Shown one piece after another: positions 47,612-58,784 of a stretch of 64,000 nucleotides of DNA (its first letter is position 1; each line of letters begins with the position of its first letter). The translations under genes were made by a program, and so were the position numbers. Under the pieces are notes generated by a model, which saw only the letters and a program-made list of their open reading frames with translations, ran no database searches and had not been told where the DNA came from. Origin of the DNA: Litoditis marina (lineage: Eukaryota; Nematoda; Chromadorea; Rhabditida; Rhabditidae); contig OZ038433.1 in NCBI GenBank assembly GCA_964036275.1, positions 16,870,257 to 16,934,256 on the forward strand, given 5' to 3'.

Positions 47612-49850
47612 AGTGAATTTCCATGTGTTTCTCAGGAATGGAGGATGTGTTCATTCACGGAGATTTGTGGTCTGCCAACCTAATGTGGAGAGAGTTCGAG
47701 AACAAGTTCACAATCACTCGCATAATTGATTATCAAGTAAGTTCAGGAAATGAAAAAAGTTGGTCTAGAACTCAGTGAAAAAACCTTCCGATCGTCGGCA
47801 GTTTACCAATTGTAATCAGAAGGATAGATGTTTATAAGAAAGCAGGACGATTATGTGCTCCGATCCCGCCGCATCAGTCTTTTAAACGGTAATCGAAAAA
47901 TGTATTGCAGTTTGAAGGACTGAAGCGTTGAGCTTGGAACACATTATCTTTGAACACAAAACCAGATTAGCAACTTCTGACTTTACGCACTTATCGAAGC
48001 AGTTCGCTTCCCGAAGCCGTACTCATGAACATCTCGGCCTTCTGAGTGCGTTTGCTAGAAGATCCTGGCACCTCCATCCAATCCTGCGTCTCCTCAAACA
48101 TACGCTATTTTTCTGCTCGGGATGTTAGAAACGAGAAATTATGAGGTAAGCGGCGAGAGACGCAGGATGGGCGCAATATGCTGGATCTTTTACAAAACGC
48201 ACTCCGACGTATACTTTTTGACCATCTGATTATACCTGATTCATTCTGTATTATCAGCTGACCTCTAAATACTAAACATATAGTTTCCAGATTTCCCATT
48301 TCGGCTGCGCCGCAGAAGATTTGGTGCGAGTGATTGTATCCTCTCTGAGTGGGAAAGATCGACGAAAACATTGGGAAGAACTATTGGAATATTTCCACGA
48401 ACAGCTCGCCCTTCTATTTGAAACTGGCGCAATGCCATATACTCTAGAACAGGTGAGCCTATTGTAGAAATTTAGATGATCTCGCTCCTCGCTCCCTTTT
48501 TTGTACTAATCCATTAAATCAACCGCTTCCGATTAAATGAGTAGAACAGTAAAGCTGTAACAAGTTGAAATTGCGATTTTCGTCCGAATTATCAAGTTTC
48601 ACTATGTTTTTTCTCATTGCGCATCCCGTTGTACATTGCAGTAATGAGAGTCGTTGTGATTTTCAGTTGATTACGGAGTAAGAGCATTCCAGAAAAGACA
48701 TCCAACCCTTTTTCTCATCCATCGCTTCGAAAAAGTACACATCAAATACTCTATGAAGTTCATACTTCTCCCGTGGTTGGATATGGAATATGGGTTTCTT
48801 CCTCATGTGTTTGTAGCTTGTAGCCTACTCAACGTCTATTTTGCTTTGTTTCAGCTGAAAGAGTCATATCGAAGGATGTTTCCCCTGGCCGCTACCGTAT
48901 TCCTGGCAATCATGGGCCCTATTGCACAGGTGAGCATTTATGAAGTATACCAAACACAGTAAACTAACGCTTTTTTGATTTATGTATTCTGCAAATGAGA
49001 GCGTGAAAAATATGGGAAAATCAGAATGAAAAAGTAAAAAGAAAACAGAGAGACACGACAATGGAAAACACAGTCACAGAATGAAATATGAACACAATGC
49101 AGTAACGAGTACAGTAACACGATGTATACATAATAGTTGTCACGACAGTACAATCAGGAACTGAACAAGGTGAAATACAATGCACTAGACTACAAATATA
49201 GGATAAAAACAGATACGTTAACTTCTAAACCTAAGGCCGTATGCATGAAACATCCCGGGCCGGGTTGGGATGCTATCCCGAGCTATTTCCCGACCAATCC
49301 AGCTCGGGTTAGCATCCCAACCCGGCCCGGGATGTATCATGCATACGGCCTCTAGTTAATGGTTTCCAGCAAATATCTTTTCATGCTTTTGACAGATAGC
49401 GGAATTGTTTTATTCTTGGTTATCTTCGAGTATTTCGAACCAGCTCTAATAGAGAGAAACTGTGCTCTAGTTATGAAATCCTTTTCTGTTGATTATTTTT
49501 TCCGCATTTTAGAGTTATTATAGAGATGAGTTGTAAGAGTGTGTGGGATCGTACTTCAACTTTTCTCAGACTGACCCGAACGTGCGAACAATAGTTATTG
49601 ATCTACTCAGGTGTCTGAGAAGCACAATCAATGCCCATGTAATGTGGGTTCGCAAATATGAACAGATCCTCATTTCATGAATATAAAATGAATCCAGTTC
49701 GGTCTTTTTTCACAGATTGGGTCGAAACATTTGTCGGAGGGGGAAATGAAGAACGTGGACGAGGTGATGAACGAAAAGCTCGAGTGTATCTACGAGGACA
49801 TTATTCATTATCATAAACGGAATGTTTCACTCAAAGCAGCCAATAAATAA
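42486..49850 (+). CDS. CHK-like (DUF1679) kinase-fold protein, complete, 420 aa
   Basis: Eleven exons, all phases matching: 42486-42632, 43165-43232, 44926-45061, 45453-45567, 45788-45864, 46316-46429, 46998-47130, 47636-47736, 48291-48452, 48855-48929 and 49716-49850; 420 aa is normal for the family.
It shows the family N-terminus (HVTWTDIEEWI, GFMSRLGVIDSDW), the putative ATP-binding lysine in RFVIKI (about K76), GFIGMEFV, the catalytic-loop HGDLWSANLMW (H271-D273), the DFG-equivalent IIDYQ (D295), AAEDLVRVIVSSLSG, HWEELLEYF and LKESYRRMFP. DUF1679/CHK proteins have an aminoglycoside/choline-kinase-like fold; nematode members are very numerous, substrates mostly unknown. Introns carry three tRNA-like repeats, MITEs and a (CT)n tract just before exon 8. 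AATAAA follows at 49871. The gene appears intact. Confidence 0.92.
43500..43622. mobile_element. One-ended relative of the 41087 MITE
   Basis: Shares GGTTACCTACCGGTAACCTG-like words and the end ACCCGGTTACATATAAGA; the other inverted end is absent. In intron 2 of the kinase gene. Confidence 0.6.
43880..43946 (-). repeat. tRNA-like SINE head, minus orientation
   Basis: The minus strand reads GTGCTCCCTTAGTGTAGTGG (A-box region) and GGGTTCGAATCC (B box). Related to the direct-repeat pair at 44251-44802. No convincing cloverleaf, so not called a tRNA gene. Confidence 0.55.
44251..44802 (+). repeat. 271-bp direct repeat pair, each with a tRNA-like segment
   Basis: 44251-44521 and 44532-44802 are essentially identical, separated by ten bases. 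Each starts CGCCCCGGTGTGTGTGTACG and holds a tRNA-like stretch (44294-44364 and 44575-44645) with A-box-like TAGTGTAGTGGTAAGCG and B-box GGTTCGATTCC, followed by an imperfect repeat of CACTTGCCAAGTGTTGAGCA. In intron 2 of the kinase gene. Confidence 0.9.
47550..47611. repeat. (CT)n microsatellite near a splice acceptor
   Basis: CT repeat ending about 25 bases before exon 8 of the kinase gene (47636); it supplies an extended pyrimidine tract. Confidence 0.9.
47838..48200. mobile_element. Two degenerate MITEs in a kinase intron
   Basis: 47838-47950 is a decayed copy of the 124-bp TTAA-type MITE (GGACGATTATGTGCTCCGAT). 48050-48200 is a decayed copy of the TGCTAGAAGATC hairpin family. Confidence 0.6.
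49235..49520. mobile_element. Hairpin element copy 3, then CR1-like 3' fragment
   Basis: 49235-49351 is the third copy of the ATCCCGGGCCGGGTTGG hairpin. Directly after it, 49356-49520 matches the 3' end of the CR1-like ORF at 3916 (GGTTTCCAGCAAATA, ATTTCGAACCAGCTCTAAT), minus orientation. Both are in the last kinase intron. Confidence 0.65.
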
Positions 49851-49870
49851 TGCAAAATTAATGACAACAC

Positions 49871-49876
49871 AATAAA
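49871..49876 (+). terminator. AATAAA polyadenylation signal of the kinase gene
   Basis: AATAAA 21 bases after the stop codon at 49850. Confidence 0.7.
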
Positions 49877-52150
49877 GTTTATATCATTCCGTTCATATCA
49901 CTGCAACTTCAATTTTGATCCCGCTTTTCATTGGGTCAGAATAGGAGTTGTGATACACGTGACACACAGTAGATCTTGGAAACAGTCAACACTCAAATTG
50001 TCATTCTTTACTATTTTTTCAAACTTTCCCAATACTGATTCACTTACCATCAGTACGATAAGATATATCAGAGACGATATAGAATTTTTGGTTTTCAAAA
50101 TACAGGTTTCATGTGTTTTGTGATTCTGTGTCAGTTCAAGTTTTTCTCTGGAATTGAACGAAAGGACAATTTGAACAGACACAAAATGACCATATACCAA
50201 GAGAGCTTTCTAACTATCTCCATTGACGTTGCATTTAGTTTCCGTACGTGTCGGTGGCTGTGTTTTTCATATATTTTCCGACGATTTTGGTGATTTGTAG
50301 AAAAACTTTCTTATCCTGCTGTTGCTGGATATAAACAGTAATTGTCGGTATCATAGAGAAAAGAAGTGGAAATAACTGGAATCAAAAGAAACATTACAAT
50401 TGTTCCTGGTCACATTATATAGTATTTTATATTATGACACAAACAACGGTTCGAACCGACCTAAAATCACTACTTTGTCTTGGTTCCTTTACCCTAGTCT
50501 CGGATACGAAAAGCAAAACATGAGTAATTTATCCCAAACCAGAGTGTAAACTCACATATGTCAAATACTTGACGGAGTAGAACAATGTGAATCATCTCCA
50601 AAAAGCACTTACAATACAATACAAGCTTTATGTTTCTCCCGTATCACTGAGTGTTGTGTGAAGGTGTTGTTGGCGTCAAAAGGGCGCTGGGAGTTAGAAG
50701 AAAAGAGTCTTCTAGAAAGACAACGGCTATCCTCCAAGAGGCTGTCTGTTACATTCAGGAATTCATAAGTTATCAATTCGTCTCTGATTTGATTGTTATA
50801 CAGTGTATTGATAAACTCATTATTATTATTATTAATGGGCAATGGTATAAGAACGTGACATATAATTGAAGAGTTCAATTGAAATAGTATGCGTGAAGGA
50901 ACTTTCTGTGAGTGATTGATAACCGTACCAAAGAGAATTTACAAAAAGAGGAATTCAAAAAAATTACGTTTTCTTGGTACGCTGGCAATGTCTCGGTGGA
51001 AATAAACACTAAATAAATCTCAGGTCAACCGGAGTATATTTTCCCACTGGAAAACAGCTAGTTTGGCTGGAAGCCGCGGATTTCGCATGGACGTACGGAA
51101 CGGGTAAATCCGTCGTTATTGTGGATGCCTGCGATTGCGTTTGATGTACGCTCATGTGATATTATAGTGATATTGGTTCATTATTATTATTTAAAAAGAT
51201 AAATAGTGGGTGAGATTTCACCTCATCAAAAATTTATAATGAGATGTCCCTTCACAAAACAAGTGCTGTCCACTCTCGAACACTTTCGGCCACGTTTTGC
51301 ATTCCATCTTCTCCTTTCGTATGTTGTCTACGACATTATTTGTTGAATCATCATTTTTACCGATTTTTACCGACGTTTTTACCGAGTTTTTACCATTTTC
51401 TTTAGAGTTGATTTTGACCAGTCTAACAGAGCATTCTGGATATTTGTCGTTTGAAGTTTGAACTGAGAGTCTTTTCATGTTCTAGACTGTTCATTTAGTT
51501 TAATGTTCAAATGAAGGTGATTTCTTATCTGTTTTCGTTTACAATAACAAAAAGTAAGTTTTTGTGCAGAATTACAACCTTCTGAGGTTCTTGCAAAAGC
51601 TGCTGAACCAATTCTGGCATTTTTGAGTTTGAGATATAGATTAGCACTGACTTTTCACAACAAATCACACTTTTCTGTTGTTTTCTCCATTAAAATCTTC
51701 ACTACAATGAAAAATGTTTCTTTGAAATAAATTGCTGGTCAAGAAAAAGGTCACTCTTCTGTAACAACGCTTGTTCTGAAGATGTTCACGTTATTTGCAC
51801 ATGAAAAACTAAAAGGTCCTATGGTTTCAAAATGAAACGTTTTATTTGCCTACGACAGAACATATTTACTGAGAATATTGTCTCACTTAATTATAGACAG
51901 CTGCTTCAATTACTAACTTCGGGCGTGGCTACAGGAGTTGTCAGTAACACAAACAGTTTCCGAGAAAGACTTGTATCGGTTTTTTCTCCTTTGAACATAT
52001 AGAGATTGCTTCTCCCCAACGCCATTCTATACGGTGTGTTCGGTTCGCACCCGTTGTGTTTGTAGTTGAATCCTGTTGACTTTCGTTCGAAATTTGTAGA
52101 TTATGTATCCAGATCAAACTACAGAAGAGGTTTGACATTCCCGCTTTCAG
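49877..52150. other. Intergenic, one candidate orphan exon
   Basis: 51024-51144 (plus) follows an acceptor AATCTCAG and reads STGVYFPTGKQLVWLEAADF then AWTYGTGKSVVIVDACDC to a stop: coding-like, but no in-phase upstream exon could be joined. A second coding-like stretch at 50131-50245 (plus, FKFFSGIERKDN) ends at GTACGT. 51218-51478 (minus) is an 86-aa lysine-rich frame without support. Otherwise nothing seen. Confidence 0.3.
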
Positions 52151-53018
52151 CATTTTTGGCCGCGTGATTTTTGTATGAACGTTTTCAGAGACAAAATAAG
52201 TTCTCTGAAAAGTGAATTTGACGGTGAACAAATGCTGTAACAAAAGCCATTTTTGGCCGCGTGCCTTTTGTATGAACGTTTTCAGAGAGAGAACAAGTTC
52301 TCTGAAAAGTGAATTTGATGGCAAACAAATGCTGTAACAAAAGCCATTTTTGGCCGCGTGCCTTTTGTATGAACGTTTTCAGAGAGAACATAAGTTCTCT
52401 GAAAAGTGAATTTGATGGCGAACAGATGCTGTAACAAAAGCCATTTTTGGCCGCGTGCCTTTTGTATGAACGTTTTCAGAGAGAGAACAAGTTCTCTGAA
52501 AAGTGAATTTGATGGCAAACAAATGCTGTAACAAAAGCCATTTTTGGCCGCATGCCTTTTGTATGAACGTTTTCAGAGAGAACATAAGTTCTCTGAAAAG
52601 TGAATTTGATGGCGAACAAATGCTGTAACAAAAGCCATTTTTGGCCGCGTGCCTTTTGTATGAACGTTTTCAGAGAGAAAATAAGTTCTCTGAAAAGTGA
52701 ATTTGATGGCAAACAAGTGCTGTAACAAAGGCCATTTTTGGCCGCGTGCCTTTTGTATGAACGTTTTCAGAGAGAAAATAAGTTCTCTGAAAAGTGATTT
52801 GATGGCGAACAAATGCTGTAACAAAAGCCATTTTTGGCCGCGTGCCTTTTGTATGAACGTTTTCAGAGAGAAAATAAGTTCTCTGAAAAGTGAATTTGAT
52901 GGCAAACAAGTGCTGTAACAAAGGCCATTTTTGGCCGCGTGCCTTTTGTATGAACGTTTTCAGAGAGAAAATAAGTTCTCTGAAAAGTGATTTGATGGCG
53001 AACAAATGCTGTAACAAA
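52151..53018. repeat. 97-bp minisatellite, nine units, dimeric pattern
   Basis: Unit starts CATTTTTGGCCGCGTGCCTT and includes a perfect hairpin, TTTTCAGAGA and TCTCTGAAAA. Units 2-5 alternate two variants (GAGAGAGAACAAG / GAGAGAACATAAG). Units 6-9 repeat a two-unit block in which every second unit lacks one base (96 bp). It ends about 155 bases before the predicted start of the chemoreceptor gene. Confidence 0.95.
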
Positions 53019-53174
53019 GGTGAAGAACCCTGGAGATTTCATTGGCACAGAGCCAAACTCTCATTTCGATTTGTGACTACTATGCCGTATAATTTGATTG
53101 CTTTACAATTTTTTTGCGGAAATGAATTTCTTTTGAAAGAACTTTTTTCAGAATCTAGTCATTTGAAGTTGATC

Positions 53175-55158
53175 ATGCTCTCATTCTTCGACGGAATAAA
53201 CGAACGTTTCCTAGCAGAACAACCGTATTTTCCTTCCTACAAACTATTTCTGACCTTCTTAGCGTTTATTTCTGTTGTTCTGACCTCCTTCACCGTCTAT
53301 ATCATTCATAACAACTCTAACAAGTTGTACAGCGCCTACAAGTGGGCTCTAACCAGTAACATCCTGTGTCCTACTCTGTTCACCGCTTGGGTAGGCCTAG
53401 TCTATCAACCGATGGTTATTCTACCGTACACTTTCATATGGAACCTGGGTTATCCACAATCTAATGTTGTCATGTTCTACCTTCAGCCTATGTTGGTAGT
53501 ATATTTGACATACGCATCTGCTGGAAGCTTCATATATATGCTCAGCTTCAATTGGTTCACGGTATTGGCGCCGTTTAGCAAGTTGAGAAAGTTCGTGCTT
53601 CCTCTACTTCTAGTGGGTATAGTTGGGGTGGCTATACCGAATACATATATAAGCTTTCTTGTACACGACGCACAGTTGTATGAGGAAGTGTTCAACTATT
53701 CCGATGAATATACCGGAATCGTGGTGTTTTTACCGGGTAGTCTTGCGCCGTATGTAGTGCTGGCCGAAGCGCTAGCTGGACTTCTCGGGCTCTGTGTCGC
53801 ATTTCCACTGGCTATGGTAACGTGAGTTTCTGATACTTTTCCCGATTAAGACAACTATCCAGCGAGGAAGGGAATGTTCGTTTGTTAACACTTTTTTCGC
53901 GATCATCAAATGATTGGAAAAGTAGCATTTTTGCCACAGAACGATTGAAGGCCTCATTCAAGACCTCACATGGGGAATTGATAGCGGTTTAACGCTGTAC
54001 TAAAATATTCCTTTTTTGTAATCAATGCTTTCATAAAGAAACGAATAGGTTTATAGTATTTTCCATTCCTACTGAGACTCCTACAGTAAGACTACGAAAC
54101 TTTAAGTCCGTTTAAATAACGTACATATTATCGGAATGGTTAACAATTTTTACCTCAGATTATGATAACCTATAACAAAGAGTATTTCAAATGATTTTTG
54201 AACATGTTGAAGTTTGCATTTGAAAAGAGCCATTGTAAAACGCGAAAGTGTAATGTAGGAGTCTCAGTAGAAATGGTGTGGACTATATAGTGAGTGCCAA
54301 ATTCATTAATTTCTGTCTCTCGCTGGAATCGAACCTGCGAGCAAAAGATTCGTAGCACGGCGCTAACCACTGCGCTATTAGAGCACATGACCGGCAAGCT
54401 TTGGATTCGAGAACATGTGTGCGTACACAGCGGAAAATGAGAAATACAGTACCCTCCCGTCATTCCGTTGGCGACGACTATAACACCAAGATAACGTGAA
54501 TACCAATGTTCAGGCTCTACTGTAAAATCACCAGGAAAAGTCACTCAGTCTCCAAAGCAGTTCTGAGAGGACAGAAAACGGCGTTTCTTCTAGTAGTTGT
54601 CTACGCATTTTTACTTTTCGGTCAATTTGTTTTCCCATTGGCGGTGGGAATATTCATCTCGTACTACAATATACGGTGGTTTATCGAAATGTCAGTTCAC
54701 TTTTTATTTATTGTTCCGAATCATTCAACTTTTCTGTAGTTTGATATCGTTACTTTTCTGAAATGATGTCGGCATTGGGACACCTCCAAGTTCATACTAC
54801 AATTTGAACTTGTGCACTGTCGATTTCTGTTCAAGGAGTTTGGTAGCGTGCCAAAACCAAAAAAAAATCATCCAGTTGTTCGGATAGTTGATAGCACATA
54901 TTGTTAGAAGCAATTTTTGTGAACGAGTCTTGAACACAGCTTTTCAGAAAACTATTCGTTCTTATCCTGGGAACCCCCATTCTGTTACTGGGACCCTCTA
55001 TCTGTGTCTCCTACTTCGTCCTCGTCAAACCGTACCGAACAGCCGTGATGAATATTCTTCGCCCGGGCAGGCAACTCAATGTGGACCAAACCATGGTCAC
55101 CCGCACCCACCCTCTCGCGGGAAGCCCACTCTCCAGAAAAACGTCGGCAAAGAGATAG
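53175..55158 (+). CDS. 7TM chemoreceptor, Str superfamily (Srh/Sri-like), complete
   Basis: Three exons in phase: 53175-53821, 54514-54690 and 54948-55158; 344 aa from the ATG at 53175, normal for the class. That start was chosen because an acceptor-like TTTTTTCAG lies just before it and the frame further upstream runs into the minisatellite; an ATG at 53082 is the alternative.
Helices: LFLTFLAFISVVLTSF (TM1), ALTSNILCPTLFTAW (TM2), VVMFYLQPMLVVYLTYASAG (TM3), FVLPLLLVGIVGVAIP (TM4), LAPYVVLAEALAGLLGLCVA (TM5), AFLLVVVYAFLLFGQFVFPL (TM6) and LFVLILGTPILLLGPSICVS (TM7) followed by YFVLVKPYRTAV, the VKPYR end typical of the superfamily. Expected in ciliated sensory neuron membranes; ligand unknown. 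Intron 1 holds a SINE-like copy (minus). No defect seen. Confidence 0.85.
54283..54484 (-). repeat. tRNA-related SINE-like element, copy 4
   Basis: Minus orientation, full length: starts GTTATAGTCGTCGCCAACGG, ends GGCACTCACTATATAGTC. In intron 1 of the chemoreceptor. Confidence 0.75.
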
Positions 55159-56561
55159 CGACAATTTTACACATATTTTTCATATTATGATTTTGTATCG
55201 AAGTTTGCTTTAACTTTCAGTTTTCCATCTTCTTATTATAGTTGCGGTCATGCCTACTGAGACTTGTCAGCATGCCAATGAGTGTTCCAGGCTATTTTTC
55301 ACCACTTTGGAGTTTCACCACTTTGGATTCGTTAAGTTTCATAAGAACACGTAATTGAACGAATCTCTCAGAGAACTTATGTCTGCTCTAAAACATAGTC
55401 AGCCGAAAATCTTGACACGATGCCAATGGGTCTCAGTAGGAATGAAACGCACTATCTCTGTTGTCTATCATTTCTCACAGAAAAGTTATTAGTAAAATTA
55501 TTTATTTTGAAATATACAGAGAAGATCCCGAGTTTGGTCCAACCAGTACCTTCACTCATTCAGGTTTTGTAAAAAAAAAACCAAATGTATCACTGAAAAA
55601 GTTTGGTATAGTAATGATAACCGTTTCGCAACAAAGTTTGATCCCAGAAGGAGAAAAGAGCCTACCATGAACAACTCCGTCTTCAATACTACGAAAAAGG
55701 ATAGAACGTTGCAGTTCATTTTGAGAAAAAGTTTTGTTTGAAACATTTGGTTTCTTCGTTTGATCGATACTGTTCCAGTGATTTTCCTTTTCTCGATGTG
55801 TCATTGTCTATAACTACTTTTTGTTCATGAATTGTGTTCGTCTTTCTCTATGCAAGATTTTCTGAATGGAATGTTTAAGTAAAATGTATGTTTTTCATGT
55901 TCGAACGTCAAATTGATTCCAGTGAACATAATGCTTCATAAATAAAATTAAACATGAGTTATGTGAAATCTCCGTTCAACTGCGTAATAGCACCTGTCTG
56001 AAAACACATTGGAAAAGGTTGCGAATAATTAGTTCAGCAATGAAATACTTCGGTCGGGTGGAGAGAAATAGAAACTTTCCGAACCGTTGGTTATGAAACA
56101 TTGATAAAAGAGTTTTTGTTGGTTTAAAAAGACCAAATGCGTGTGAAATTTAACACGTTGTACTTTGTTGTTCCATTAACTTATCTATTTTATAAGTTCA
56201 CCAGATGGAAAACAGCAAAGAGGGATTGATTGTCTTATCTCATTGGGGTTCGCTTATTTTCATTAAAACTAGAATAGTTCAAGATCTCGGAGTTTCAACT
56301 ATAACACATTCTCCAAAGTGTTCATACGACAACGAATACGAGAATAAATTGAAAGATAACCGAATATAATCTCTGCATACCGGAAAATGACTTAAAATGA
56401 GAGCGAACATTCGTTTAAAAAAGTATTCTCAGATACTTTCAAATTTTAAAAACTTTTTCATTTGAACACAAAGATAAAGCCAATTGATTACACCAACTAT
56501 CTGAACGTGAACAACGTGAAGGCTATTGTGCCACCCAGAATGAACTAGTCTATTCATCAAC
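55159..56561. other. Intergenic, nothing recognised
   Basis: AT-rich sequence. Short frames near 55461-55804 lack splice or family support. Confidence 0.5.
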
Positions 56562-56755
56562 TTAAAGGGGGACAGAAAGGAAAGTTAATATGGAAGAGCT
56601 CATCGAAAGAAACCGATAACTATAATTTTTAACTCAAACTAACGAACCTAATTCACATACGATTGACACGTGTTTGCCTGTTCTGGCGTGCGCAACGAGT
56701 TTAGGTACCCTGGGGTAGGGGTACCTTAACTAGCTTTCCTTTCTGTCCTCCTTAA
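56562..56755. mobile_element. MITE with TTAAAGGGGGACAGAAAGG ends
   Basis: Left end TTAAAGGGGGACAGAAAGG, right end TTTCTGTCCTCCTTAA. Half copy at 37764; the TTAA borders suggest a TTAA-targeting family. Confidence 0.75.
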
Positions 56756-56832
56756 ATTACTTCACAAACTGTGACACATAGCAGTATTCCACCTCTGAGT
56801 AGTAGGAGAGGTATCTTGTCATCTTTGGTTAC

Positions 56833-58784
56833 TCAGCTACATTTCAGATCATCCACGTAAAATCCGTCCGTGATGTAATGCCATCCATTTTCCGTACAAT
56901 CGAGACCTACTGTTTTTTCACCAGTTCCAACAAACGCCCCGATTGACCTGAAATTCAGAGTTGAACTATGAAACATTGAGGGTCAGAACCAAGCAAAATT
57001 GAGAACGTCAAAGATTAGAGACTGCAAGATTTGAACTCATCCTCAACTCGTACGATCAATTTAGCAGGCAACGCGGGAGCGGATTCAAAATAATAATAGG
57101 GCAATATGTCATAGAAAATTGGCTATTATCGATGACTTAGTAAACTACTATTACTAAAATGTACAGTAGTGAGTTACTATCAATTCAATAACTAAATTGT
57201 GATAATTCACTGAAAGACTATTGAGAAGATAGTAAACTACTACTATTTGATGTGTCAGTGAACTATCACTATTTGAAAAAATCTTACTGAACTGTTACTA
57301 AACTATTAGTGAACTATCACTGAACTACCAGCTTTCGAGCTTGAAATGTGCAGTGAAGTAAGAGCAATGTTCATTTCTCTCAATTCTCCACTAGAAGACG
57401 GTCAGTAAGTTTTTTCGTCCTGTTTTCATTTTCTCAGAGGGGTTCAACTGATGATAACCCAACCCTCTGAGAAAACCCAAAATCGTCTTGAATCAGAGTC
57501 AGAACGGTTCTGAGTATATTTCTTACTGAGCACATTAACTTAATCACACCACCATCCAAAAGTCCTAGTGACACAATTATATTTTGTTCAAATAAAATAA
57601 CCTAATATCACTGAACTGTTAGTAAATTAGCACTAAACTATTGATAACCGTTCCATGGAGCTAATGTCGGTAGTTTAGTGATCAAATGTTTCTCATTACA
57701 TGAAGATCGAAACCTTTTTCTGAGTTGAACATTCTTTGGATTTTTGCATTCCCAGTACATTCCACATGAATTGTCCAAGTAGTTCCGGCGGAAACTGTAG
57801 TGAAAGGGACCGTTTGGTACCGGAAGATCTCGACGCGCTTGCCTTCTTGAATAATCAGACGTGTATATTTCGTTTATTGGCCATTGGGTGAACATTGGCA
57901 GCTCCAGACAGCTATCGCACATACCTTAACAAGAGAATTAGTTGTGTTAGAGTATGATGACAGTTTTGTAGTTTCATCGAAGACTTAATGCATCCAATGA
58001 TGAAAAGAAGGGGAACCATCGGCCATATTCACAAAATTCGCAGCCCCTTTTATTTGGGTTCTCACGTTCTTGCGTATTCTAGCGTTGTGAACATAAAAAC
58101 TAGTCAATGGTCATTATAAAAAGGCCAATGTTGTATTATTTCGCTCTGGACAAAGCCCGTGTTGTGCTTATTATCACTCGAAAGTACCTTTGTAGGTATT
58201 GACCAGAGAAGATGACAGATTTGCGATATCTTTCGGGCATTCCGTTGCACCTCGCACCTTCAACCACCCAAGTTCATTTGAAGAAGAATTCTTCAGACCA
58301 AACGGATCATAGTAGCACACTTTGTCCCCGCCCTGAAAACATTCAACATAGAGAGAAGAGATTGAGAGAGAAAACGTTCAGTAGAATTAGCAAATAGAAT
58401 AGTATAACATAGAATTGATCTATTCGTAATGTAGCACGTGACTTTCACATAACATGTGGCACTCCGAATGAGTAAATGAAAATAAAAGTAGAGAATTGTA
58501 GTCATAGAATACTAGCAGTCAAACATTCGAACCACAACTCAGACATATTGTGATCTCTTTCCAAGCTTCTGACAGATGAAAAAGCTTGTGAGCGGTGGAC
58601 CACATCAAATATTTCTACAAACAGAAGAAAACAGTTTGAGAATAGGAATTAAAAGAACGAACTCTTCGAACATGGCATTGCAGGTTTCTGTTACACAGCA
58701 GGTTTCCATTGAACAATTGGAGACACGCAATGTTCGGTTGTAGTGTTGAACACTTTCCTTGGTCCCGTGGAAGACCCATTCTTC
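56833..58784 (-). pseudogene. Cysteine-rich gene, damaged copy
   Basis: Same exon series as 28580-30403: 58663-58784 (CSMETCCVTETCNAMFEE), 58198-58332 (DKVCYYDPFGL, LGWLKV, TECP), 57731-57924 (MCDSCLELPMFTQW...CGMYWEC, 194 bases as in the other copy) and 56833-56947 (GWHYITDGFYVDD, ending KCS). Breaks: where the good copy has the acceptor CCAG before exon 1 this one has CCGG; the first cysteine of exon 1 has become tryptophan; exon 2 is one base shorter at its start, so the phase no longer fits. The last exon follows a good ATTTCAG. An intact product looks unlikely unless other sites are used. The long frames themselves are clean, so loss may be recent or the gene may be respliced. Confidence 0.55.
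57118..57345. repeat. Diverged ACTAT/ATAGT word repeat
   Basis: Dense imperfect repeats of AACTATTAGT- and AACTATCACT-like words in the large intron of the damaged cysteine-rich gene. Related words recur at 57610-57690 and 27660-27760. Confidence 0.6.

Noticed and set aside
52151..53018. CRISPR-like array
   Set aside because: Repeats are contiguous 97-mers without unique spacers, and the genome is eukaryotic.
51941..53048. Series of 60-127 aa minus-strand frames and a 311-aa plus frame starting in the array
   Set aside because: They are translations of the 97-bp minisatellite, offset by one unit each. The plus frame becomes a real gene only after the array.
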